From NCBI GenBank assembly GCA_021785115.1, contig JAJYGO010000206.1, forward strand, positions 1-11,431: a stretch of DNA of 11,431 nt, given 5' to 3'. The notes beneath the pieces were generated by a model. It did not search any database. It was given only the letters and a program-made list of their open reading frames with translations, and had not been told where the DNA came from. This DNA comes from Chloroflexota bacterium (GTDB lineage: Bacteria; Chloroflexota; Limnocylindria; Limnocylindrales; CSP1-4). How positions within the stretch are numbered: position 1 is the stretch's first letter; every line of letters begins with the position of its first letter. Below are positions 1-6,762 of the stretch, in pieces. The translations under genes and the position numbers were made by a program.

Positions 1-687
1 CGCCGCGAGCTTGGCGACCTCCTCGGGCTCCCCGATGCGCCGCGCCGGGATCACCGAGAGGGCCCGCTCGCGACCCTCCGCGTGGTCGCCGACCAGGTCC
101 CACTCGGCGAGCGTCATGTCGGTCATGATCGGACCCGGGCAGACCGAGTTCACGCGCACGCCCTGCTCCGCGTAGGTGAGCGCGAGCGAGCGCGTCATGC
201 TCACGATGGCCGCCTTCGTCGCCGCATAGCCCACGCCGTTCGCGACGCCGACGAGGCCCGCCATCGAGGCGACGTTGAGGATCACGCCCCTGGAGCGGAG
301 CAGGTGCGGGAGCGCAGCGCGGCAGCCCAGCCAGGGCCCCTTCACGTTCACGTCGAAGAGTCGGTCCCACCCGTCCTCCGACGGACCCTCGGGGCCCTCG
401 GGCTCCTCGATGCCGCTGTTGTTGACGAGGACGTCGAGGCCGCCGAAGGTCTCGACCGCAGCAGCGATCAGCGCCTCCACCTCGCGCGAGCGGGTCACGT
501 CCGTCGCGACGAACATTGCCCGGCCGCCCCTGCCGACGAGCTCCGCCGCCATCGCCTCTCCACGCTCCCGTGTGCGGCTCCCAATGACGACCGCCGCGCC
601 GAGCGCGGACAGCTCGCGGGCGATCGCCTGCCCGATCCCCGTCGCGCCGCCGGTGACCACCGCGGTGCGACCGGCAAGTCCGCTCAT
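1..687 (-). CDS. SDR family oxidoreductase (3' end beyond window)
   Basis: Classical short-chain dehydrogenase/reductase; 229 residues are visible of the usual ~250, with the C-terminus cut by the left edge. Seen: Rossmann nucleotide motif TGGATGIG at residues 12-19, NNSG at 89-92, Asn114, and the catalytic triad Ser141, Tyr154 and Lys158 (YAATK), followed by a PG motif near 184. After the second beta strand the sequence is Gly-Ser37-Arg38 rather than an Asp, which suggests NADP(H). The start follows a good site (AGGAGAGG about 8 bases upstream) and lies 34 bases after the enolase-family gene stop, so it is probably cotranscribed with it. Substrate unknown: pyrroline-carboxylate reductases of known hydroxyproline pathways belong to other families. 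A role as a hydroxyproline-related dehydrogenase or a reductase is inference from position only. Confidence 0.93.
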   Translation of the reverse strand, partial: MSGLAGRTAVVTGGATGIGQAIARELSALGAAVVIGSRTRERGEAMAAELVGRGGRAMFVATDVTRSREVEALIAAAVETFGGLDVLVNNSGIEEPEGPEGPSEDGWDRLFDVNVKGPWLGCRAALPHLLRSRGVILNVASMAGLVGVANGVGYAATKAAIVSMTRSLALTYAEQGVRVNSVCPGPIMTDMTLAEWDLVGDHAEGRERALSVIPARRIGEPEEVAKLAA

Positions 688-721
688 CGCCGATCCCTCT
701 CCTGCACTCTCGAGTGGGGCC

Positions 722-1861
722 TCACGAGACTCGGTCCGCGCGGACCGTGAACAGCGCCTCCCCGAGGACCTCGGTGTTCACCTCAAGGCCGAGGCCCGGT
801 GCGTCGGAGACATGCGCCAGCCCGTCGCGCACGACCGGGGTGCCCGACAGGGCAAGCGGCGGCCCGCTCGCGGCAGTGATGTGCGTCTCGGTGACCTGGG
901 ACGCGGCAAGGAAGCTGTCCGGGCGACACGAGGCGCTCAGGTGCGCGATCCCGGCCGTCGCGAGGTCGCCGCCCATCGGCTCGTCGATCATCACCATCAT
1001 CCCTGCTGCCACGGCGATGTCGCGGATCTGGGCCGCCCTCGTCAGGCCACCGACTCGGGCCGGCTTGATGTTGACGGCATCGGCAGCGGCCGTCGCGATG
1101 CAGCGCAGCATGTCGGGGACCTCGACGATGACCTCGTCGGCCGTGATCGGGTGCCTCGATCGGGTGCGGACCTGGCGAACCTCCTCGAGCGTGCCACACG
1201 GCTGCTCGACGTACGTGTCTCGGCCCTCGATCGCGGCGAGGAACCGGAAGGCCTGCCCCATCGTCCAGCCTCGGTTGGCGTCGCTCGTCACGAAGTCCGT
1301 GCGGCCCTTGAGAGCGTCGAGGACTGTGTTGACGCGCTCCGCATCATCGAGCGGGTCGTTGCCGAGCTTGAGCTGCCAGGAGCGGTAGCCCCGGGCGGCC
1401 ATCATCTCGGCCTCGTCGACCATCTGCGTGGGCGAGGCGAGCGTCAGCGGATGGAAGACTCGGTAGCTCGATTGCTGGAGACCGCCGAGCAGCTGGTACA
1501 CGGGCAGGTCGAGGAGCCGGCCGCGGAGGTCCCAGAGCGCAGCGTCGATCGCCGCCTTGGCGGGCCGATGGCCGCGCATCGCGGTGTCGAGCCGGGCGAG
1601 CATCGTCTCGGCTCCGAAGGCGTCGCCCTCGAGCACGGTCGGCGCGAGTTCGTGGACCGCCGCCTGGACGCTCGCGGCGAACCCGTCGATGTAGCTCGCC
1701 CCGAGCGTGCACGCCTCGCCGTAGCCGGTCGTGCCGTCGTCGGCCGTGACGCGGACGACGGTCGTCTCGAGCTGCGTCAGGCGACGGCCGTGCGACATCT
1801 CGTAGGCGCCCGTGGCGAGTGGGAGGCGAGCCGAGTAGGCCGCCAGCTCGCGAAGTCTCAT
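722..1861 (-). CDS. Enolase superfamily (MLE subgroup) enzyme, probable cis-3-hydroxy-L-proline dehydratase
   Basis: 379 residues, full length for the mandelate racemase/muconate lactonizing enzyme family. Seen: N-terminal capping domain (about 1-125); metal ligands Asp194 (SDANRG), Glu219 (YVEQP) and Asp242 (TADE); candidate acid/base lysines Lys165 on the second barrel strand and Lys266 (NIKPARVGG) on the sixth. The usual KxK motif reads Gln163-Leu-Lys165, so only the second lysine is kept. Known: an MLE-subgroup protein of Labrenzia encoded between two proline racemase superfamily genes dehydrates cis-3-hydroxy-L-proline to delta1-pyrroline-2-carboxylate, with competing 2-epimerisation. 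The gene here lies 40 bases after a proline racemase-like gene and near a second, so that function is the best inference. Alternatives are a proline-betaine or hydroxyproline-betaine epimerase (no demethylation genes seen nearby) or a dipeptide epimerase. The start is preceded by GAGG at about 8 bases. Confidence 0.9.
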   Translation of the reverse strand: MRLRELAAYSARLPLATGAYEMSHGRRLTQLETTVVRVTADDGTTGYGEACTLGASYIDGFAASVQAAVHELAPTVLEGDAFGAETMLARLDTAMRGHRPAKAAIDAALWDLRGRLLDLPVYQLLGGLQQSSYRVFHPLTLASPTQMVDEAEMMAARGYRSWQLKLGNDPLDDAERVNTVLDALKGRTDFVTSDANRGWTMGQAFRFLAAIEGRDTYVEQPCGTLEEVRQVRTRSRHPITADEVIVEVPDMLRCIATAAADAVNIKPARVGGLTRAAQIRDIAVAAGMMVMIDEPMGGDLATAGIAHLSASCRPDSFLAASQVTETHITAASGPPLALSGTPVVRDGLAHVSDAPGLGLEVNTEVLGEALFTVRADRVS

Positions 1862-1901
1862 GTCGTGCCTCGTTCTGCTTGGCTGGAGGAGCCGGGGAGA
1901 G

Positions 1902-2963
1902 CTACGTATTGCCCCAGATATCGCCGAGCGTGAAACCCTCCTGGAACGGGTCGCTGTCGTCGAGGACGAGCGAGCAGATCGCGGTGACCCAGCCGCGGCC
2001 CGAGATCTGGGGCAGGACCGCCGAGTAAGGTCCGACCTGCGTCTCCCCGAGGAGCCGTCCGGTGAAGGTCGTGCCGAGGATCCCCTGATGGACGAAGTCC
2101 TGCTCGAGCGGGAGCTCGCCCCGCGCGTGCAGCAGGGCCATGCGTGCGCACGTGCCTGTGCCGCACGGCGAACGGTCGAGCGCGCCCGTCCAGGTGTCGG
2201 GGTCGTCGAAGTCCACGTCGCCCGTCTCGCAGACCACGGCGTTCCGCGCCGAGATGCCCGGCGTGTCCGAGCCCGCGGTGATCATCACGAGCGTGATCTG
2301 GTCGATGCCCGGGTTCGTCGGGTGCTGCACGGGGAGCTGCTGCTGTGCGGCCTTGCGGATGAGCGCACCGATGCGGGTGAGGGCCTTCGCGTGCGAGCGG
2401 TCGATCGCCAGGCCGAGCTCCGCCGCGTCGACCAGGACGAAGAACTGGCCGCCGAAGGCGACGTCGACCCTGATCCTGCCGATCGTCGGCACGTCGATCT
2501 GGGCGTCCCTGTGAGCGACGAACGAGGGGACGTTGTCGACATAGACGCGGGTGACCTTGCCGGCCTCGACGTCCGCGCGAACGTTGACGAGCCCGACCGC
2601 GGTGTCGAGCACGACGTTCGTCACCGGCTCGGTCGCGGGAAGCGTCTGCGTCTCGAGCAGCGCCGTGACCGTGCAGATGGTGTTGCTGCCCGACATCGGG
2701 CGGAAGCCGCCCTGCTCGAGCACAATCAGGCCGATGTCCGCCCCGGGGCTGGCCGGCGGCACGATGATGTTCGCGCAGAGGGCTGGGTATCCGCGTGGCT
2801 CCCGAAGGACGAGCTTGCGCAGCCCGTCCAGGTGTGCCTTGGCGTACTCCAGCCGTTCGGCCATGGTCGCGCCCTTCACGAGTGGGAACGCGTTCAGGAG
2901 GACGCGTCCGCCCTCACCCTCGGCGTGGACATCGACGACGCTGATCAGGCGCTTGGGTCGCAT
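1902..2963 (-). CDS. Proline racemase superfamily, Ser/Cys type, probable trans-3-hydroxy-L-proline dehydratase
   Basis: 353 residues from the ATG at 2963. The frame stays open upstream into the ATPase gene, but family similarity begins at this Met (ISVVDVHAEGEGGR), so the longer reading is rejected. Seen: the first catalytic position, normally Cys in MCG, is Ser91 (PMSGSNTIC). The second is Cys267 in DRSPCGTGT, preceded by Asp263. GGQFF at 171-175 and VHQGILGTTF near 291-300 are typical of the family. Known: Cys/Cys members are proline racemases and 4-hydroxyproline 2-epimerases, whereas members with one Cys replaced have been linked to trans-3-hydroxyproline dehydration, sometimes with epimerase activity. 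Expected reaction (inferred): trans-3-hydroxy-L-proline to delta1-pyrroline-2-carboxylate. The gene sits 70 bases after the importer ATPase, with a hairpin in the gap, and 40 bases before the enolase-family gene. Confidence 0.92.
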   Translation of the reverse strand: MRPKRLISVVDVHAEGEGGRVLLNAFPLVKGATMAERLEYAKAHLDGLRKLVLREPRGYPALCANIIVPPASPGADIGLIVLEQGGFRPMSGSNTICTVTALLETQTLPATEPVTNVVLDTAVGLVNVRADVEAGKVTRVYVDNVPSFVAHRDAQIDVPTIGRIRVDVAFGGQFFVLVDAAELGLAIDRSHAKALTRIGALIRKAAQQQLPVQHPTNPGIDQITLVMITAGSDTPGISARNAVVCETGDVDFDDPDTWTGALDRSPCGTGTCARMALLHARGELPLEQDFVHQGILGTTFTGRLLGETQVGPYSAVLPQISGRGWVTAICSLVLDDSDPFQEGFTLGDIWGNT

Positions 2964-2985
2964 GGACGATCTGCCCTCGTGCGCG

Positions 2986-3018
2986 GGACGCCGGCCCGGG
3001 GATCGGGCCGGCGCGTCC
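2986..3018 (-). terminator. Strong intercistronic hairpin between ATPase and Ser/Cys racemase-family gene
   Basis: Inverted repeat in the 70-base gap after the ATPase stop: arm 2986-2998 and arm 3004-3018 pair over 13 bp (five plus eight) around a two-base bulge at 3012-3013, with a five-base loop GGGAT. It is almost entirely G/C. No T-tract follows on the minus strand, so it may be a leaky terminator, an attenuator or an mRNA 3' stabiliser that lowers expression of the two downstream enzymes relative to the importer. The structure is seen; the role is inference. Confidence 0.5.
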
Positions 3019-3033
3019 GCTTCCGTCTCGTGA

Positions 3034-3837
3034 CTAGTCGGTCTCCCAGCGGACCGCCTCGACGAACTTCCGCAGGCCCTCGCTCTGCGGATTCCTGAAG
3101 GCGACGCGCGGAGGCGCCTGCTCGACGATGCGCCCGTCCTCAACGAACACCACGCGGTCCGCCGCCTGGGAGGCGAAGGCCATGTCGTGGGTCACGATGA
3201 CGGAGCCCACGCCGTCGTCCTTCTTCAGCTTGGTGAGGACGCTGAGCACCTCGCGCGCGACCGGCGGATCCAGCGCCGAGGTGATCTCGTCGCAGAGGAT
3301 GAGCTTGGGCCGCATCATGAGGGCACGCGCGATCGCGACGCGCTGCCGCTGCCCCCCCGACAGGCTCAGCGGCTGACTGCGCAGGTACTTGGCCATGCCC
3401 ACCTCGGCGAGCACGTCTTCGGCGCGCTTGCGAGTCGCAGCCGGGTTCTCCTTCATCACCCGCCTCGGGCCCAACGACATGTTCGCGAGCACGTCCATGT
3501 GCGGCCAGAGGGTGTACTGCTGGAAGACCATCCCGACGGCGCGGCGTTTGGTCCCCCACGCGGGAAGGACCACGCCGTCCTTGATGACGGGCACGCCCTC
3601 GATGTCGACCTCGCCCGAGTCCGGCTGTGTGAGGCCCGCGATGATCCGCAGGAGCGTGCTCTTGCCGCTGCCGCTGATGCCCATCACGACCACGATCTCA
3701 CCGGAGGCGACCTCGAAGTCGACGCCGTGCAGGACCGGCTGTTTCCCGAAGCTCTTGGTGATCCCACGGACCGCGACGAGCGGCTGGCTGCCGTCGCTGC
3801 TGGTCGCGGGCGCGGTGGTGGTCTTCGTGTCGCTCAT
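3034..3837 (-). CDS. Polar amino acid ABC transporter ATP-binding protein
   Basis: 267 residues from the ATG at 3837; the frame is open further upstream but only inside the permease gene. It energises import of a polar or imino acid at the inner face of the membrane. Seen in order: Walker A GISGSGKST at 53-61, Q-loop Gln106 (VFQQYTLWPH), signature LSGGQ at 159-163, Walker B LILCDE at 179-184, D-loop SALD at 187-190, and switch His217 (VTHDMAF). These and the length fit the GlnQ/HisP-like PAAT family. About 19 N-terminal residues rich in Ser/Thr/Ala precede the core domain. It starts 16 bases after the permease stop, so the two are tightly coupled. Substrate is inferred from the flanking proline racemase-family genes: hydroxyproline isomers or proline. 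Confidence 0.96.
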   Translation of the reverse strand: MSDTKTTTAPATSSDGSQPLVAVRGITKSFGKQPVLHGVDFEVASGEIVVVMGISGSGKSTLLRIIAGLTQPDSGEVDIEGVPVIKDGVVLPAWGTKRRAVGMVFQQYTLWPHMDVLANMSLGPRRVMKENPAATRKRAEDVLAEVGMAKYLRSQPLSLSGGQRQRVAIARALMMRPKLILCDEITSALDPPVAREVLSVLTKLKKDDGVGSVIVTHDMAFASQAADRVVFVEDGRIVEQAPPRVAFRNPQSEGLRKFVEAVRWETD

Positions 3838-3853
3838 CTCATCGTCCCGCCGC

Positions 3854-4603
3854 TCACCACTTGCCGAGGAGGAGATTGCCGGGGGCGATCCTAGCGAGCG
3901 TGGCGCGCATGCTAGGCCCACCTGTGCCAGTCGGCTGGCCGCTCTGCTTCGCGATGAGCCGACGCTCGAGATAGCTGGCGACGAGGGTCAGCGGGAAGGC
4001 GACTGCGAAGTACATCAACGCGGTGAAGGTGAAGATCTCCATGGGGCGGAACGTCTGGCTCGCCTGGATGTTCGCCGTGAACATGAGATCTGAGACGCCA
4101 AGCCAGGACACCAAGGCCGTGTCCTTGAACAGGCTGATGTCCAACGAGAGGATGACCGGGATTTGCTGACGGACCGCCTGCGGGATGGTGATGAACCGCA
4201 GGATGTCGAATTTGGACAGGCCGAGCACCTCCCCGGCCTCGATGTGCTCCTTGGGAACAGACTGGAGAGCGGCGCGGTACGCCTCTGACATGAACGCCGT
4301 GAGGTTGGCGGCGAGCGCCCCCGTCACCGCGACGATCGGGTTCAGCTGGATGCCGAGCACCGCCGGGAGAGCGTAGTACACCCACACCAGTTGAACGAGC
4401 ATCGGCGTACCGCGGAAGATCTCGATGTACATCTGCGCGAGCCAGCGGAGAGGGTCGAGCGACGACATCCGCGCCAGCGCCAGCGGGACGGCCAAGACGG
4501 TCGCGATCGCGATCGACATCACCGCGAGCTGGAGGGTGAGCTCGAAGCCCTTAAGGAGCAACGGGATGATCGGCGGGATGACGCTCCACTCGAATTGATA
4601 CAT
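3854..4603 (-). CDS. Polar amino acid ABC transporter permease
   Basis: 249 residues, a HisM/GlnP-type membrane component. Seen: an N-terminal hydrophobic segment (about 20-45), FRGTPMLVQLVWVYYALP at 63-80 typical of amino acid permeases, the cytoplasmic EAA loop EAYRAALQSVPKEHIEAG at 107-124 that docks the ATPase, and further hydrophobic segments near 140-170 and 190-212. A polar tail of some 35 residues follows the last segment and is longer than in many relatives. Only one permease gene is present, so the transporter would use a permease homodimer. GAGGT lies 12 bases before the start, a rather long spacing. It lies 47 bases after the binding-protein gene and 16 before the ATPase gene. Confidence 0.95.
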   Translation of the reverse strand: MYQFEWSVIPPIIPLLLKGFELTLQLAVMSIAIATVLAVPLALARMSSLDPLRWLAQMYIEIFRGTPMLVQLVWVYYALPAVLGIQLNPIVAVTGALAANLTAFMSEAYRAALQSVPKEHIEAGEVLGLSKFDILRFITIPQAVRQQIPVILSLDISLFKDTALVSWLGVSDLMFTANIQASQTFRPMEIFTFTALMYFAVAFPLTLVASYLERRLIAKQSGQPTGTGGPSMRATLARIAPGNLLLGKW

Positions 4604-4650
4604 GGCGATCGTGGAACCTCTGTCGCTGGCCGCGCAAATGACCTCGCCGT

Positions 4651-5502
4651 CTACTTCATGACCATGTTCGACTGCTGAAGCTGCGGGATGTCAAGGTAGC
4701 CGACGGCTGCGAACGCCCGGCTGATCTTCCCAGCCATGACCTCGTTGTTGATAGTGATGTTGACGGCCTGCAGGGAAGCGTCGTCGATGTCCTGGCGGAC
4801 GCCGTAGGAGACGTCGTGCACGAAGATCGGCGGGTCCGGGATGATGATCTTCAGACTCGGCTGCTTCTGCACCATGACTTCCGCGGTGCCGTTGTCTGCG
4901 AAGACGGCGACCGCCTTGCCGCCAGTCAGGGCAAGCAGCGACTGGTTGTAGTCGGGGAGCAGGAGCTCATTGGCCTTCAGGTCGCGGAGGGCGAGGTCCT
5001 GCGCGGTGCCCTGCGGGGTCGCGATCGGCTGGTTGGAAGCCAGCAGTGCGACCGAGGTCTTGTACTGGCCGTTCCCGTTCACGACGAAGACGCCCGGGTA
5101 GGACCACACCGCGTCGGTGTAGCGGATCGCCAGTGCGCGCTGCGACGTGGCGTCGAGATCGGCGGCGAAGTCGTACTGGTTCGCTTCGACTCCCGTAACG
5201 ATGTTCTGCCACGATGTCGCCACGGTGGTGAGCTTGATGTTCATCGTCTGGGCGAGTTCCTGAAGCGGAAGCAGGTCCGGGCCCGAGCAGTTGCCGGACG
5301 AGTCGACGACAATGGTGGGCGGCGAATCGGCGCAGCCGACCTTGATCTCGCCAGCGGCGCGCCACTTCGCGAGGTAGGCGCCTGGGGCCGTACCGGCACT
5401 CGCACTGGAGCCGCCGGTGAGGTTGGCCGACCCGAAACCGGCGACTGCGCCGGCGATGATCGCGATAACCGCCACGATCACTAGCTGTCTTGACTGGTTC
5501 AC
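4651..5502 (-). CDS. Periplasmic/extracytoplasmic amino acid-binding protein of the ABC transporter
   Basis: 283 residues, GTG start, family 3 solute-binding protein (SBP_bac_3 fold). Seen: an N-terminal hydrophobic segment (about 7-24) after a short polar, Arg-containing start, then a Ser/Gly/Ala linker and the mature domain from about residue 45 (AGEIKVGCADSPPTIVV). The segment DFAADLDATSQRALAIRYTD (111-130) corresponds to the conserved ligand-binding strand and helix where PAAT proteins usually read D.i.ag...T..R...v.FS. Cys57 and Cys72 could form a disulfide. No lipobox Cys follows the hydrophobic segment, so the protein is either cleaved and exported or anchored by an uncleaved helix, unusual for a single-membrane organism. 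It is first of the three importer genes and has the strongest ribosome site of the run. Confidence 0.93.
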   Translation of the reverse strand: MNQSRQLVIVAVIAIIAGAVAGFGSANLTGGSSASAGTAPGAYLAKWRAAGEIKVGCADSPPTIVVDSSGNCSGPDLLPLQELAQTMNIKLTTVATSWQNIVTGVEANQYDFAADLDATSQRALAIRYTDAVWSYPGVFVVNGNGQYKTSVALLASNQPIATPQGTAQDLALRDLKANELLLPDYNQSLLALTGGKAVAVFADNGTAEVMVQKQPSLKIIIPDPPIFVHDVSYGVRQDIDDASLQAVNITINNEVMAGKISRAFAAVGYLDIPQLQQSNMVMK

Positions 5503-5754
5503 TCCACGCTCCTCCTTGAATCAGCCGGATCCGCTGAATGAGTCCATCCGACACGTCGGCGGCAGACCCAGGCCGAGTCCAGTGTTTGCTCGGCCAGGTG
5601 CCAGCCTCGCCCACACGGGCACCTCCTGAGTCATCACGCCACCGCCAACTCCTCCTCCATTCGCAGCCTCCTGACCGTGAACCAAGACGACGATGCCCGT
5701 TGACTCATGCCACTTCGGCAGCGGCCGTGATCGGCCGAGCGATGAGGTCGAGCC
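5503..5754 (-). other. Long leader between Cys/Cys racemase-family gene and binding-protein gene
   Basis: This 252-base gap is far longer than the other gaps of the run (16-70 bases) and holds no convincing gene. Besides the tandem hairpins next to the upstream stop it has an inverted repeat AGGTGCC/GGCACCT at 5596-5602 and 5618-5624 (15-base loop) and a small dyad TCAGC/GCTGA at 5521-5537 just upstream of the binding-protein ribosome site. It may hold a separate promoter or an attenuation leader for the importer genes. I could not pick a convincing -35/-10 pair. Confidence 0.4.
5510..5517 (-). promoter_or_regulatory. Ribosome binding site fixing the GTG start of the binding protein
   Basis: On the minus strand the bases read AAGGAGGA, close to the perfect anti-16S complement, 7 bases before the GTG at 5502. 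This supports the GTG start and suggests high translation of the binding protein compared with its neighbours. Confidence 0.8.
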
Positions 5755-5760
5755 TCATCG
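5708..5760 (-). terminator. Three tandem hairpins at the 3' end of the Cys/Cys racemase-family gene
   Basis: Three perfect inverted repeats sit end to end. CGATGAGG/CCTCATCG (5740-5747 with 5753-5760, five-base loop) spans the stop codon at 5755-5757. CGGCCG/CGGCCG (5722-5727 with 5732-5737, four-base loop) follows, then TGCC/GGCA (5708-5711 with 5717-5720, five-base loop). None is followed by a T-tract. They could be a leaky terminator or an mRNA 3'-end stabiliser that separates this gene from the importer genes. Confidence 0.5.
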
Positions 5761-6762
5761 AACCGTGAACCCAAACGCCAGCGGGTCGCGCGGGTCGACA
5801 AGGTAGGTGCTGTCGGCGGTGATGAACGCCTGCCCAGTGATCTCGACGCGGACGGCGTCGAGAGCGCCAACCTTCGCCCTCTCGACGGCGCGACCGCGAA
5901 ACGTCGCGCCGGTGACACTCTGGTGGACGAACGGCTCCCCCATGTCGAGCATGCCCTTGGCGACCAGGGAGGCGATCTTGGCCGATGTTCCCGTCCCGCA
6001 TGGAGAGCGGTCGATGGCTCCGTGCTCCATGACGACGAGGATGCGCGCGTCGGCGCCCGGGGCGTTGGTCGGCGTGAAGAACTGCACATGCGTCAAGCCG
6101 CGGATCTCGGGGATCGCGGGATGCTGAACGTCGACGGCAGCCTCGAAGACGGGCCGAACACGGTTCATCAGGTCGATGCCCGCCGCGCAGTTGTCGGCGG
6201 CGATCTGCAGCCCGTACTGCCCGGCATCCGTGATGGCATAGAAGTTGCCGCCGTAGGCGATGTCGGCGGTGACGCGCCCGAGATCCCCGACCTCGACCTC
6301 CACCGAGGGCGCGAGGAGGAACGACGGCGCGCCCACGAAGCTCACTCCCGTGACCTGTCCGTCCTCGACGTGGACCGTCGACTCGATCAGACCGGCCGGG
6401 GTGTCGATCCGGAGCGTGGTGTCGGGCTCGACTGCCGGGATCTGCCCGGTTTCGACAAGCACTGTCGACACCCCGATCGTGTCCGTCCCGCACATCGGCG
6501 GATAGCCGAACGCCTCGACGAAGACGACACCGACGTCGGCACGGGGATCGCACGGTGGCAGCAAGAGGACGGCGGAGGAGGGCCCATGCCCCCGGGGCTC
6601 GTGGGTCAGGACGCCGCGGATCCAGTCGAGGTTCTGGCGGATGTACTCGCGCTTCTCGACCATCGTCCGGCCCGGCACGGGGGGCACCCCCGAGTACACC
6701 GTCCGCGTCGGCGCCCCGCCCGTGTGCGAGTCGATCGCCTTGAGCGCGTGCGACGCTTGCAT
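5755..6762 (-). CDS. Proline racemase superfamily, Cys/Cys type, probable 4-hydroxyproline 2-epimerase
   Basis: 335 residues, normal family length. Seen: IDSHTGGAPTR at 10-20 near the N-terminus, first catalytic Cys91 in PMCGTDTIG, second catalytic Cys255 in DRSPCGTGT with Asp251, and GGNFYAI at 171-177. The Cys pair does 1,1-proton transfer at the alpha carbon. Known Cys/Cys members are proline racemases (EC 5.1.1.4) and 4-hydroxyproline 2-epimerases (EC 5.1.1.8). The usual MCGH is MCGT here, so the substrate-side residue differs from the textbook enzymes. The setting beside a Ser/Cys paralogue and an MLE-subgroup enzyme favours hydroxyproline (inferred); proline racemase remains possible. 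It is the first gene of the minus-strand run, with TAGGAGGGG 11 bases before the ATG and the divergent control region upstream. Confidence 0.92.
   Translation of the reverse strand: MQASHALKAIDSHTGGAPTRTVYSGVPPVPGRTMVEKREYIRQNLDWIRGVLTHEPRGHGPSSAVLLLPPCDPRADVGVVFVEAFGYPPMCGTDTIGVSTVLVETGQIPAVEPDTTLRIDTPAGLIESTVHVEDGQVTGVSFVGAPSFLLAPSVEVEVGDLGRVTADIAYGGNFYAITDAGQYGLQIAADNCAAGIDLMNRVRPVFEAAVDVQHPAIPEIRGLTHVQFFTPTNAPGADARILVVMEHGAIDRSPCGTGTSAKIASLVAKGMLDMGEPFVHQSVTGATFRGRAVERAKVGALDAVRVEITGQAFITADSTYLVDPRDPLAFGFTVR

Noticed and set aside
275..1933. Very long plus-strand open frame across the SDR and enolase-family genes
   Set aside because: It is antisense to two genes with complete catalytic motifs and reads as an Arg/Ala-rich shadow with no domain.
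2964..3143. In-frame extension of the Ser/Cys racemase-family protein by 60 residues upstream
   Set aside because: It overlaps the ATPase gene end, is Arg/Ser-rich, and family similarity begins at the ATG at 2963.
3838..3921. In-frame extension of the ATPase by 28 residues
   Set aside because: It lies inside the permease gene, has no family similarity, and the ATG at 3837 sits at normal operon spacing.
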